Positions 1-11,442 of a stretch of DNA of 64,000 bases are shown one piece after another; position 1 is the first letter of the stretch, and the number at the start of each line of letters is the position of its first letter. The DNA comes from Phorcus lineatus. Lineage: Eukaryota; Mollusca; Gastropoda; Trochida; Trochidae. Position numbers and translations under genes: made by a program. Below the pieces are notes generated by a model that had not been told where the DNA came from, did no database searches, and was given only the letters and a program-made list of their open reading frames with translations. The stretch covers positions 48,132,971-48,196,970 of the forward strand of contig OV121082.1 of assembly GCA_921293015.1 (NCBI GenBank), given 5' to 3'.

Positions 1-3000
1 TCGATTTGTCAGCTTAATGAAAACGTTGTTTGGGATTAAAGGATTTGTTTCTCTGCCTTAGACTGACAAAAATAAGGATTGTTAAAAGTTTAACTAGATT
101 GCTGACACATGTCTGTGTATCGCTACGCATGTCAAGATTAAGTTTAATCTGAAAGGTGAGTTTGAAAACAATAGGTCCATAGATGGTGGTAATTATTCAA
201 ACTGTTTGTTTTGTGAACTAAACACAGTGGTTGATACATAAACTAAACCATGATCCCTTGTTAATCCTTATAACAAGGGTGCCATTAAGTCTTAAAGAGT
301 CTGGTGGCAAATACCTCTCAAACTAAAGGATTTGGTTTCAATTTCTTTCAAATAGCCCAGGTACTCATTCAAAGTGGCAATATAATATCAAAAGACAGCT
401 GAGAAAGTTTCAATAAGTGAGTACTTATGACTCCTAGAAAATTAATGTCAACTTTGAAAATCATTTTAGTCCACCAACTTGACTCTTTGCGTATGTCTCG
501 ACGTAACAAAATCTCAATTTAGATGACACCCGCAGAATGTTAACAATCTGTACTTCATCAATAACCTAGATTAAAAGACAGAATGACAAAATATACGTAT
601 TAAAGTCTCAGCCACACACAACATAAAATACGATGTAAATTCACATGGGTCATCGACAAGTAGGATAATGAGAGACTCTATTCATAATATGCAAATTAGA
701 GTACATTCAAATATAAATCATCATTATTCAAAAAGCTGAAGTAAGATAATTATAAAAGTCAATAGTAGGAGTTTTCTACATTTCTTCTAGTGCACTAAAT
801 ATTTTGTCAGCATCACTAATAATATGAAAGTAGGAAAAAGAAGATAAATCAAAAACAAGTTCCCTAGGCTTTCATTTTACATAGGCCTACGAAGAAGCCC
901 ATCGAAGGATACAATTTAAACTGTCAGATCTTAAAATTTAAATGTTTCTACCGTTTCAAATTAAAATACTAAGAGACATGATTAGAATAATGTTTTCACT
1001 AAAGAAGAATATTATATTTTGTAGCAAAAGAGAAAAAAACTGCATTGTTTTAAAAACAAAACATAGGCCTACATGAGGTGTATGACACAACATTTTCGTA
1101 GATTGCTTTTAAAAAACGTAAAGACAATTATTGCACCACCTTCCTTCATTCTGTGATACGCCCATTTCCCTGGACTTTGGTCAGTATGGAATATCTTGAG
1201 AGCCCGTCTGTAACGATTGACTTCATTGTATATAAACCCACTGACCACTATTTGAAGAACATGTTTACTTTAGTTACGATAACACTATGTTTCTTTATCG
1301 TGACATCCCTTTTGCTTTTCCAACGTACCAAAATACCATTTATGCCGAATATATCCAAACTATCTCGCTCGGTATTTCATCCAGTGGCCTTATATACGTG
1401 CTGAATCACACGTCAATTTTCTGCATACTAGGAACATAACCTGTCAGAATGTATCAACAAACATGTTTAATTGAAACCGCTTTTAAATGATATTTCAAAA
1501 GGACAAATGACGATACGCGCCAGTTGTGGTACAAGTCCATTTTTATTACACCTATTTATCGTCACTATAATGAGCAAAAGATGAAAGAGGAATTTTAGCA
1601 ACAGTCGACCCTTATGTGATTCAACAAGAACGTTTCCAGTATTTGTTTTATCTCGAAAGCTTCAAACTAACGAAATATCAGACTATACAATAAATCATTT
1701 TAAATTGTCACAGAAAATAACACCTACAGGATGCTACATTGTACGATGGTCGAGATGATCATTAGGGTTCTAGACCAAAAAGTTCTAAAAAAAAATAGCA
1801 ATTTTTTGGCATCAACGTCCTACGCGTTAGGCGGCTGTACTGATTCTTTCTCGGGGGAGTTTTTTCTATCAACGGCTTTTAGTGAATTCATGATGAAGAT
1901 TTACAACAAATAAGATTGGCCCTCGTGTTCATCTAATAAGCAGGGACTGTGTGTAGAGGGGTAATCTCGCAGGTTTAACGCGGTGCCACGGAGACAGATA
2001 TTCCCTAGATAACACCGTCACTTTACATAATAGTCCCGCCTCGCTTCATCTGTATAATGTGTGTCTTCACTGTGTAGTGTATCGGATGTCTTGCTTCACC
2101 TTCACACTTTAACCTTACACAAAAGTTCAAATTCTTTAGAGATGTTTCCGATGTTGAAATGGACGCGTCGATTGTTACGTTTTCTGTGAAAGGGGTTATC
2201 ATCAAATCGAGTCATGACTTCAAAGGTTATCGGGGTACTAGCAGATTTGCGCAAAGTACAAAATTTGATCATCACCTTTCATCGGTGATTTAGATTATTT
2301 ACAAAATTTTATCACACAGAATTGTAACATAACCAATTAATTCACAAGATTATTGTGCTCACAGACATAAAACTAACAGCTATATTACGTTACAAATAAT
2401 CTGAAATGTGAATTCAGTCAACCATGCCTAGCTCAAAAGGAAAGATACAGATTGAAATACAGACAATCATATAATAAACGTTTTATTTGTCAATGTGATT
2501 ACATGTTTTACTATTTTTCCAAAACTTGCTTTTGAATACTACAGCGAAGGAAACGTCTTTTATTATCTTAAATTTACTTTAATGTTATGTCTTATATATT
2601 TTCTAGCTGTGTCTTTACGTTATTTGTCTCTCATAACTCACATTAATTGGTTCTGTACTCCTTTATCCATGTTTCATGTTGATATGTTTTTGATATCTTG
2701 TTGAAGTGAGACGTTAATAAACAATCGTCTGCCTGTCTGTCTGTGTGCACGCTTTTTTGTTTATCTAAAAACAACCAGAATACACACTGTCAGGTTCGCT
2801 GGTGCGTGGTCAGGCCTCCAGATCGGTATCATAACTTTACTTTTCATACTAAAATAACGTATAGGAGGGATAAATATTTGAGATTCAATTACAAAATAGT
2901 CTGTTTTAATACTTAGTAGAATTTACTAAGTCAAGATTTCAGATTTATTTTATGATGTTGTTAAAAAAGCATTGCCAACGATTCGAACTACACTACGGAA

Positions 3001-3676
3001 ATTTTTGTAGGATGATACACAAATATTTCTTAACAAGCTGTGTAAGGTGTCTTATGAATTGACGTGATTCCAGTATAGAAATGGTGAAGCGAGGGAAACC
3101 GACCTTAGTGATTAAACAATGTATTTCACAGTCGAAGAGTTACTTCCCCTCGTCCATGCCCTCTCTTGTAAAAAAAAGCGTCTGTTGCCTGTGTGTATCT
3201 GACTATAATTTTCATGTTCTTTAGATTTTAAGTGTTATGTTTATTTCGATATTGAAATTAATTTAAGTCATTCTTAATTTATTTAGTGTTTAATGTTACG
3301 TCACGTTTAACGACAGCAAGTCGTTCCGACAGTTTAATAATCATCATCTGATGAGTAACGTGCTATGTTGTTGTGATATCCCAACGGGCAAAAGAAACGT
3401 CACAAGTAAAATGCAAGTGAGTTTAACCCACAAGTGATAACTAATAGCTACACATAGTTATATTTTATCACGAAACGTGGCGAAAAGAAAATATAGTCCA
3501 TTGTTTAAAATAAACACTCTTTTAGGAATCTCCTAACTTGGCAAGAAAGGAGAGTGAAATCTGGCTATTTTGTCATTTATTAAATGCATAGCGTTGTATA
3601 TCAATTATCATCAATCAAAATCGAAGAGGGAAAAGTAAATCGACAACGTATATTATTTGAGATATCATATATTATA
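1..3676. other. Intergenic AT-rich DNA, no gene seen
   Basis: No open frame here shows a recognisable domain, codon-like composition or splice context. The longest (1153-1404 and 2495-2704, plus strand) are short, hydrophobic and typical of chance frames in AT-rich DNA. At 2717-2722 there is an AATAAA followed at about 2731 by a short CTGT-type run, which resembles the tail of a degraded retroposon, but no coding remnant is readable upstream. Confidence 0.6.
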
Positions 3677-3735
3677 GTGAGTGAGTTATTGTTTAACGCC
3701 GCTTGGGCAATATTTCAGCCATTAGCGGCGTTCGT
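3677..3735 (+). repeat. Short gastropod-type interspersed repeat with GTGAGTGAGT leader and hairpin
   Basis: The sequence opens with a GTGAGTGAGT leader. It then carries AACGCCGCT (3695-3703) and its exact complement AGCGGCGTT (3724-3732), separated by a 20-base loop containing GGGCAATATTTCAGCC. The same arrangement occurs in reverse orientation at 9594-9657 with nearly the same loop. From memory this leader-plus-hairpin is abundant in abalone and other gastropod genomes, where it forms part of SINE-like elements. Here only the short head is present. Confidence 0.7.
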
Positions 3736-5084
3736 ATTTTATAAATTGTAGCTTAAATGCGAAACATTCTGTTGAAAACACCATTAAAAGTGAGTTCTGC
3801 ACACTATGTGTGTGATAAGATTGAAAAGACTATCCTCTGATGTGTGAAATTGGTTAGAATTTATACTTGAACTTTCAGTAGTAAAAGTAATTGAATTGAG
3901 ACATAGCATCTTTTTCTGTATTTCTGATTGCATTTAAAGAACAGTTTACCAATGCAATACAATTATACAATTCGATAGTATATATCTAGTAAATAAACAA
4001 AGTACTTGATAAAAAGAACTCTCATAATTTCAATGAGCCATTGAATGAGAAATTCTAGAAATACATTTTCCAGTGTTGACATCTAATGTCAATATCAAGC
4101 CTACCGAAATGCTTTGTATAGCTTTCAAGACAGACGGGTTTTCTGAAAATCGTTATCAAACGTATGCCGTATGATTTAAAACTTAAATATCCTTTCATTT
4201 TTTCGCATTAGTAACTTAATAGTGTTTTATTCTCCCTGTCTATTGCACGTTTTATGACGCGTGTCCCATTTTATAGTTTTTAAAGTAAACTGCTTTTGTT
4301 ACCTGCGCTTTGCAAAACTCATTTAGGGTTATTTTAGTTGTGATGGAACACTGCATAAAGTTATATTTTTGTAGTAAGACATAAAGTATTAAATTCGCAT
4401 AACTACTGTCTCTCATGCAGCGTTTGCTAGTGATATTAATAATTGGGTAAATGATTGAAAAATCTCGATATTGCTTTTTATCTATAAAACTGAGATAAAA
4501 AAAAATAAAAATCCTTGTTACTTAAAAAAGAAAAACAACTTTTTGAAAAAAGTAGTTTACTTTAAAGTGTTTCAAATATTTATAAGTTCCTACATAGGAA
4601 AGTTAAAATGGAAAAATATCAAAATAGATAAATTGTGAACTGTCCAAACATAACAATTAAAGCAATGATTTTCAAGAAAAAATATTTAAAACATAATAGA
4701 ATTAGGAAGTTAGGAAACTAAGTTGACGCTTCAGCGTTGAAAAGCTAAAAGGGATAGAGATATGATTGGTAGCTACAATCAGTCATTACGAGCGTTTGAG
4801 GTTAAAAGACACTATCATGGCTAAATATGATCAATTGTCTGTAGGATGATGACCCTGGACTAAACGGCTTTAATCCACCTCAGATCGGATAACCACCATA
4901 ATCATCCCGTTTACACAAAGTGCGATAACATAATCTTCCGTGATATTGAAGAATAACATAGGCCAAAGGCTTGTGCCATCCTATTTCGTGCCGGGATAAA
5001 AGCGCACTAAAGATAACATTAGGTCCCTAATACTATATCCTTGCAGGTTTTTTCAAGCATAAACTGAGATGAAATAAATACTGT
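3736..5084. other. Intergenic DNA, nothing recognised
   Basis: AT-rich sequence without a supportable gene, RNA or clear repeat. A poly-A-rich stretch lies near 4497-4560. Confidence 0.6.
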
Positions 5085-5095
5085 CCACGTGCCGA

Positions 5096-5206
5096 CGGTC
5101 GGGTTACAGGCGCGCGACAGTACGATACGCCTGTCAATCAAACTTATATAGACATGTCACGTGATCAAATCTTCTTCTTTAAAAGGTCACGTGACGCTAG
5201 CAGCTG
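5096..5206. promoter_or_regulatory. Cluster of CACGTG E-boxes around a TATA-like motif
   Basis: Three CACGTG cores occur within about 100 bases: 5096-5101, 5158-5163 (as GTCACGTGAT) and 5188-5193 (as the palindrome GTCACGTGAC). The last two start exactly 30 bases apart. A TATATA motif lies at 5145-5150 and a CAGCTG E-box at 5201-5206. GTCACGTGAC is the consensus recognised by MITF/TFE- and USF-type bHLH-zip factors. The local rise in GC (CGGTCGGG, GGCGCGCGAC) stands out from the flanks. No gene is visible immediately downstream on either strand, so the target is unknown; this may be a distal element or a promoter of a transcript not recognised here. Confidence 0.35.
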
Positions 5207-5470
5207 GAAAATGAAACACAATGTAAATTCGATTTATTTTCAATATTTCGTTTGTATGTACCTGCTTAACTAAAACATTATTTTAAATGATAGCAGTTTA
5301 TACATCATTACACGTAAACAAATGGCTCTGTTAAGAGAAATATACACATTGACATTTATTTTAGTATAAGATATGAATTTGCGTTTTTAAAATTTTGGAC
5401 AGTTTACAATTCTGATAGATACAGTATTATTCGATATAAACATGTCCTAACATGAGACTAAGTAATACTA

Positions 5471-5935
5471 CCGTTGGAAATCGTTTTTGATTTTAAGTTT
5501 CTATTACATGTAAGATGAATACTTTTAATTAGATTTTCGAAAGTACTTTAATAATCTCCAAGTTGAACTTAGTTTTAAAGGATAGGTTTAAATTGAATGT
5601 AAATTTGATGTTTATGCTACAGTAGTTGTTTGCGAAATTGACGATATAATTCCCTCAGTTACATGATACAACATAAATAGTATCACAAATTTATGAGTTA
5701 TTTTCTCTAATCATAATCTTTTTTGGAAATCCTTTTTGATTTTACGTGAACATGAATACTTTTCAACAGATTTTTTAAAATAATATAATAATCTCCAAGT
5801 TTAACTAAGTTTTCAGAGGATAGGTTTTAATTGAATGTAATTTTGATGTTTATGCTACATGCATAATTCCCTCAGGTACATGTTACAACATGAATGGTAT
5901 CACAAATTTATGAGTTATTTTCTCTGATCATAAAA
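5471..5935. repeat. Diverged tandem duplication, two units of about 210-250 bp
   Basis: Unit 1 (about 5471-5719) and unit 2 (about 5724-5935) share long blocks, including a stretch around 'ataatctccaag', a block ending 'ttgatgtttatgctaca', and a block running from 'attccctca' to 'atgagttattttctct'. They differ by scattered substitutions and by a roughly 25-base segment present only in unit 1 (near 5625-5650). No open frame is conserved between the units, so this is a non-coding tandem duplication of moderate age. Confidence 0.75.
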
Positions 5936-6870
5936 TGCAAAACGTTTAATAAAAGGGGGTTCGAGAAAGAAAATCACTAAAGGTTAAGACCTTATTGAAT
6001 TTTACATGTTTATGAAAGACAAGGGACACTTTAAACAAAAAAGCTCAATTCTTTGAAACGATATCTTATTTTTGTTTTTCCAAAACAGGTGCAACACCAG
6101 GAGTTTGGAGGACATTAATATTAGCTAATTATCATTATTTATAAAAAGACTTTTCAACTTGAACATGATATACATGATTTTATATGAGGCGATATCTAAC
6201 GACTCTTGATTAACTTTCTATGTTGAACAGAATACATTCAAATAACAATACCATATCTAAACCTTCCTGCCCGTTTGCCAATTTAATGTTTAACAAAAAT
6301 TAAATACAAAAATTTAAATGAAGCAAGGATTTTCAACTTTAGGATTTTTCAACCAGACAGAAATTATTTTAAACGTAAAAACGGCGAAATTTCACGATTC
6401 CCACCCGACTATGTATAAGAACCATACTATTTTCACACTTTAATACATAATCGTAGCATTTTTGGATGCTCGTTAAAGTGAAAGTGTTTGAAATAACGAA
6501 ACTGTCAACATTTCATTAACGCTGGATCATAGGTATCTAATACGCGATCAACAGTGTCAAACGAGAGAAATTATTAATCAATTCAATGTATTTGTGATAA
6601 TGTTGTCTCATAAAGTCGATATGGAGTAAATTATTATCAAATTATATAAGCTTGCCAAAGTCAGTTAACATACACCAATGACAAACCGATCACATAATAA
6701 GCTTAGTATAATCCTTTTGCGCACGTCAGTACAGCTGAAGTAAAGCAATTAACGAAGGAATCAAAATAATTGATATTTCCACTATGACACACACGAAGGT
6801 GAACCCACTTATAACAGATGTACGAGTGAGTCTACTGGCCAGTAGACTGCATTAGTACCAACCTTATATT
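5936..6870. other. Intergenic DNA, nothing recognised
   Basis: AT-rich sequence without a supportable gene or repeat. A short palindromic stretch, ACTGGCCAGT, occurs at about 6835-6844. Confidence 0.55.
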
Positions 6871-7210
6871 TTAAGGGAACACTTTTTCGTTTCAAATTGT
6901 CTATTCTATGGCATAGGCAGTTACTTTAGTTTCCTATCAATGCAATGGAATACTTATTACAACTGACCTTTAATCAATAATGAAAAAGTTAAAACGGTCG
7001 GAGGCCGCTTAGAGATATAAAAATCTACGGTCAGCTGTGCATAAAAAGGTATAAATTTGGACTGTTGAAAACGACTTAACAATTTATGTATGCAGATTTG
7101 AATTTACCTACACTCTGAACTGAGAATAAAGGATGAAATATTGTTTATCAAAGCAATCTTGAAACTTCAGAATGCAGCTGTATGTCAATTTAACACCAGT
7201 CATTCTCGGT
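6871..7210 (+). mobile_element. Degenerate TTAA-element, family C
   Basis: The segment starts TTAAGGGAACACT and follows the order of landmarks seen in the other family C copies (44350, 55489, 61179). These are: 'tttcaaattg.ctattct', 'ggcata', 'atcaataatgaaaa.gtta', 'ttagagatat', 'ggtcagctgtgca', 'ggactgttgaaa', 'gaatttacc', 'actctgaactgagaa' and 'gatgaaatattgttta'. The right end with its inverted repeat cannot be found. It is an old, incomplete, non-autonomous element with no coding capacity. Confidence 0.65.
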
Positions 7211-8554
7211 CAGACTGAGATTACGCTCTGAATTGAACATTAAACAAAAAACAATGAAACTTTCTGATGATTCCGATGAGTCTAGACAATTAAAATATTT
7301 TTTCTTTTATTGTTATTGATTTCGCACGAGAAGCCTGTTTGGAGATCACGCTAAATGGTGCGATTAACAAAAGGAACCATCATTATAAAAGTCATTTAGA
7401 TTGATTGTGTGATAATATAGCTTTGTAGACCTCAATAAATGGCACAAGAGTCAATTGAGGACATAACGAGGGGGAGAATAAATTAGATTTAACGAAACTT
7501 AAACTGTAGACGTTTTCATGGATTATTTTGTCAGAGTCGCTATGAAATGAAATGAGATATCAACACGAAACGTGGGAGGGTATTATGGGTAATAAAAATA
7601 CACTGGTGTTGTTGCCGCTACAAGGACGCACGCCCGCTACTGATTCCACGTGCACACAGGTAAATATCATTCGTAATGGGGAGCAATAAATCTAGTTTTA
7701 CGAGATAAGACTAGAGAAAGATATGGCTTGAATTAGCCCGAGCATACAAACCTCCCCCGGCAATGAAGAGGGAAAACACCCGTGTATTGTTATGGGAATA
7801 CACGAGACGGGCGGGGTAGACATAAAGACTTTCTTCATAGGCGATGCAGAGCAGAGACAGAGAACCAGTCAGGCATGCGCAGTCGAGCAAAGGTTCTTTC
7901 TTCCGTCAAGTGGACATTGCAAGTCAAGACGGACTAGAGGGTGTTGGACAAGAATACATAATTAACACACGCGTCGGTCAGTTAATTGTGCGTCAATGTT
8001 CGAAAAGATTTGTATTGTTATTCAATTGAACTCTCAGGCAACTCAAGCGAAAATAATTTAACGACCATATCCCAGATATAAATGTAAATTTATCATTGTG
8101 AAGGACGTACTTAATTACGTCTGCACATTTGCTATCGAGGGCCGTTCAGGAGTTTTGAAGCAAGAGTTACGTCCCCTTTACGTCCTTGTCAACATGACAG
8201 CGTATTGGTCTAAGGACTGGTCGTAATGTTTACACAATACTGCACGTGCTCTGGCCTCTTGACACACCTGACGTTCCGCGGACGCGTACTACTTAGCAGT
8301 GTTTGAACAATAACGTTGAGTTTTCATCAATTTTATTATCAGGTAATTCGTTGCCGTTTAGAAAGAAAGCGCAAATATTTACAACAGAATAAAATGATTT
8401 TTCTTTCGGCTAATCAACATTGGAGAGCGAAGTACCCCAAAATGGTAAACACTGCGAATCTATAAACGTCTGTGTTGTTGTACATCACCAATGCCGATCC
8501 TTCTCCTAGGGACAAATATGTTAATATGTAGATAACCGGATGCCGTTGTTGATT
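7211..8554. other. Intergenic DNA with a locally GC-richer segment
   Basis: No gene is supported. Between about 7560 and 7890 the sequence is richer in GC than its surroundings and holds a GGGCGGGG box (7809-7816) and an NRF-1-like GCATGCGCA (7873-7881). This could mark a promoter of an unrecognised transcript. The frame at 7844-8029 that begins here has no recognisable domain. Confidence 0.45.
7805..7885. promoter_or_regulatory. Possible GC-box plus NRF-1-like site
   Basis: GGGCGGGG at 7809-7816 is a typical Sp/KLF-type GC box. It is followed 57 bases later by GCATGCGCA at 7873-7881, the half-to-full NRF-1 consensus. Both are unusual in this AT-rich window. No start site, splice donor or downstream coding exon can be identified, so the assignment as a promoter is only suggestive. 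Confidence 0.2.
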
Positions 8555-9000
8555 TCAAAGTCAAAGTCAAGTCAAAGGAGTTTTTTCGTAATGGTGCCAA
8601 AGGCACATGTTCATGTGTACAAAACAAAACATGTTGAGATGTACAAAGGAAAATCATAGTGTTTCAACATACATATTTATAAGTATAGGTAGGATAAAGA
8701 AAATACTGTAATGTTTGACAATATCATCCTGAGATGTATACATAACAGTTGTTTACATTTTTGAATAGGAGTTGATATTCAAAAATATTATGGAAGAAAT
8801 TTATCTCGCAGATATTTATAAAGGAGACACACGAGAGTGAAATGGTACTCATTCTCCATTGCAGTGTTAGAAAGGGGACACATACACCTGCCTTTATCAT
8901 AATGTTCTGGCAGTAGATAACATTTAAATTTGGCGTGAATTAAGCGCACCTTATTTTCAACAATGATGTGCAGGTATCTTTCTGAACAAAACATATTTGG
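8555..9000 (-). mobile_element. 3' remnant of a LINE retrotransposon
   Basis: On the minus strand the frame ending at 8788 contains a C..C-like start followed by E-N-E-Y-H-F-T-L-V-C-L-L-Y and 'LRDKFLP'. This pattern (acidic-E-YHF-L--CP-Y---R--YLP) is characteristic of the region after the reverse transcriptase domain in many invertebrate LINEs. Downstream, the reading breaks by stops and probable frameshifts. The element ends near 8555-8580 in a simple tail of repeated TTTGACT-like units ('cctttgacttgactttgactttg' read on the minus strand, split here over several words). The reverse transcriptase and endonuclease domains are missing, so this is a dead 5'-truncated copy. A SINE abuts it on the right. 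Confidence 0.55.
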
Positions 9001-9209
9001 TGTTATTATATAAAGTAGACATCCAACTTTGAGTTAATTCCTCTATCAATGGGTCTTTGAATAATAGAAAAAAATTCCTCGAGATTGGTTAATCCGTATG
9101 TACCCGTGAGGAAACAAAATAGTTTTAGTGAAGGAAACTTTTTTCCAATGTCATCAAGATCAGAATCAACATGTTCTCCGCTTTCTTTGGAAGTTGTGAT
9201 CACTCATTC

Positions 9210-9600
9210 CAGCAATTTGAACAAAGCAAGAAAGCGTTTATATAAATTGGAACGCGACCACATTCGCCATATAGACTATTATTAGGAGGTTGTTTTCCTA
9301 CTCGCAATCCGGTGGTTCGACTCCCGCCAGGGGCTCGGCAACTTTGTCTGCAGCAGAGAACTGTTCTACACGCAGTCAGGTTTGGGTGCAATGCTACACT
9401 GAATGTCACAGCGCAGTACCACCCATGGTTAGCAATTTCCAGCCGACGATAGCATGTTTCACCGCAATGCATAGCCACAATGGTGTTGCGGGCTTTCTCC
9501 CTGCAATAATATAATAATAATAATAGCGGCCGCGATATAAGTACATAACTCTTGACAGCGGCTTTAAACCCCATGTCACCTCACCTCACCTCTCGACGCC
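9210..9600 (-). mobile_element. SINE-like element with degenerate tRNA-type B box
   Basis: Read on the minus strand, this copy shares several blocks with 57080-57245. They are 'tttaa.gccgct.tcaag', 'atatcgcggc', 'tattattgcag.gagaaag', 'tatgcattgcggtgaaac' and 'atcg.cggctggaa', in the same order, so it is one dispersed family. On the plus strand the element carries GGTTCGACTCC at 9314-9324, a perfect RNA polymerase III B-box. No matching acceptor stem or A box at the right distance could be found, so it is not a tRNA gene. A frame of 124 residues on the minus strand covers the element and is a by-product, not a gene. Confidence 0.6.
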
Positions 9601-9657
9601 GCTAATGGCTGTAATATTGCCCTAGCGGCGTTAAATAACAACTCACTCACTCACTCA
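9594..9657 (-). repeat. Hairpin-leader repeat, reverse copy of 3677-3735
   Basis: On the plus strand ACGCCGCT (about 9597-9604) pairs with AGCGGCGT further right. The loop contains GGCTGTAATATTGCC, and the unit ends in a CACTCACTCACTC run. This is the reverse complement of the 3677 repeat. It directly abuts the SINE at 9210-9600, which suggests that leader and body belong to one composite element. Confidence 0.7.
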
Positions 9658-11411
9658 TCTCACCTCCTACTCGCAAAACTCTTGTTGGCTAGCTGATGGA
9701 CCCTTTTCAATATTTCATATTGCTTAACTCCCTACATTTTACAGCCATATAAATAATATGGGCAGAACTTAAGAAATTCATTCATTTAGCTTCACAATGA
9801 TTTCCCTCTTCGCCCTTTTACCACGGCCTGCCAAATCTGTAATACATGCTGTCATTTTTTAAATCATATGAAAACCAGACACCTAAGTATTTATAACTAT
9901 TTACATTGGCGAAGTAAAGTGAAAAGAATATACGGCACAAACTGCATACATATGGCCGTTTTCCTGTTTCGATGTTCTTAACCAAAGCATTCTCTTCAGC
10001 AAAAGGGAAGTTTTTAATGATTCATTTTAGTGTTTAGCTGAGAAATGCGCTTACTGATTTTTTATCGCCGATTTCTTCTATTGATTTTCAAATGACCAAA
10101 AATGCACATTTCCCAAATGAAAAACAGCATTGAGATATCTTAAATGAAATTGTCTGTAATAAATGAAAGTTACAAGATTGTAAAACACCGTTATGAGGAT
10201 AAAATAAATATATATAACAACAAAACAAACCAAAAAACCCTAATTTTATAATGTCAGATTTTAATGGTCCTGGAGTAACCAAAATACTACATATAATTCA
10301 GATTTAACGCATCAGAACACTTTTTAAAAAACCCTAATTTCTTTCATGGACGATATTTATTATAATTTTGTGCAATCATTTGTAAATAATCCAAATACAT
10401 CTGAAACAACAGAATTTACAGTAGAGACAATAATGTTTAAATTACCCTCATCGACACGCCTCCTTAATGTAACTAAAACATGCTTCCCCTGCACTGAAGG
10501 CACAATCCTACATGACTCGGTGCTTTATGTTACGAATGAGGATGTGTATTCTAGTACATAGAAGAATTGTGTACTCACTAGCACGGGTGAGTGAAAGTCA
10601 CGGATTGTCCCAACACCTGTCGATATACATCATTACCTTCTAAAACGCCCTCTCGTCCCCCGTCCCTCCGTATTTTCAAGCCTTGTAACTTGTGTCTTCA
10701 AATCATTTAACCAGCAATTTCATTGAACCCACAAAGTGTAGTATGACGATTTATCACATCGGCTTACTTTGGTTGAAGTGGTTTTCGATGTTCAATTCGC
10801 TTTCTGGTTCTTTAATGGGTTGTATGTGATTTTCCTTATTCAAAATATAATGTCTTAGTTATTCTTTGTAAAACAGGTGTGGATACTATAAATAGTTCAC
10901 ATGAGTCAAGGTAAAGCTTAACACCTTGAACTGCTTCATTAAAGTCTTTTTGATACAATCGAAGAAATTGTTACTTTAATAGACAGATCAAGGATTTATT
11001 GTGTGACTCTGGTATTAAGTTTTTTTTATGAAGTCCTTCGAACAATAAACAGATTTGAACAGCAATAAAACATAGTTCAAAACTCCCTCCTCCCACAAAA
11101 CGAAAATGCCACAATAATTCGTGTTACCCGGTGAATCATAATAACGGAAAGTAGTGTCAGCATAACCCCGCCATTAAGATGTAATAAACTACGCAAGTTC
11201 AGCCAGTAAATATTAGTAAAAAGGTAGCCCGTCATCAGGCACCCACTTACTTTGTGAAGAATGATTTATTCTTCTCCTTATATTGTTTTGTAAGTGCAAT
11301 AAGAAAGCTATCTGTATGTTTGTAAAGAAATTGGGTAAGAAATTAATTCAATTACCATTCTCAAATGTTTTTGATATGGAATGATAATTCTATCATTATG
11401 AATATTCATGT

Positions 11412-11412
<1 letters not shown>

Positions 11413-11442
<30 letters not shown>
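11413..11442. repeat. (CAT)n microsatellite
   Basis: Nine to ten uninterrupted CAT triplets, followed at 11459-11480 by an imperfect inverted tract of ATGATGATG type. The two arms could fold back. A second, longer tract of the same triplet is at 61856-61926. Confidence 0.9.

Noticed and set aside
9300..9340. tRNA gene suggested by GGTTCGACTCC
   Set aside because: The T-stem bases do not pair well around the loop, and no acceptor stem or A box lies at tRNA distance; it is better explained as part of a SINE.
9200..9574. 124-residue minus-strand frame
   Set aside because: It coincides with a SINE, and the homologous copy at 57080 does not keep the frame.
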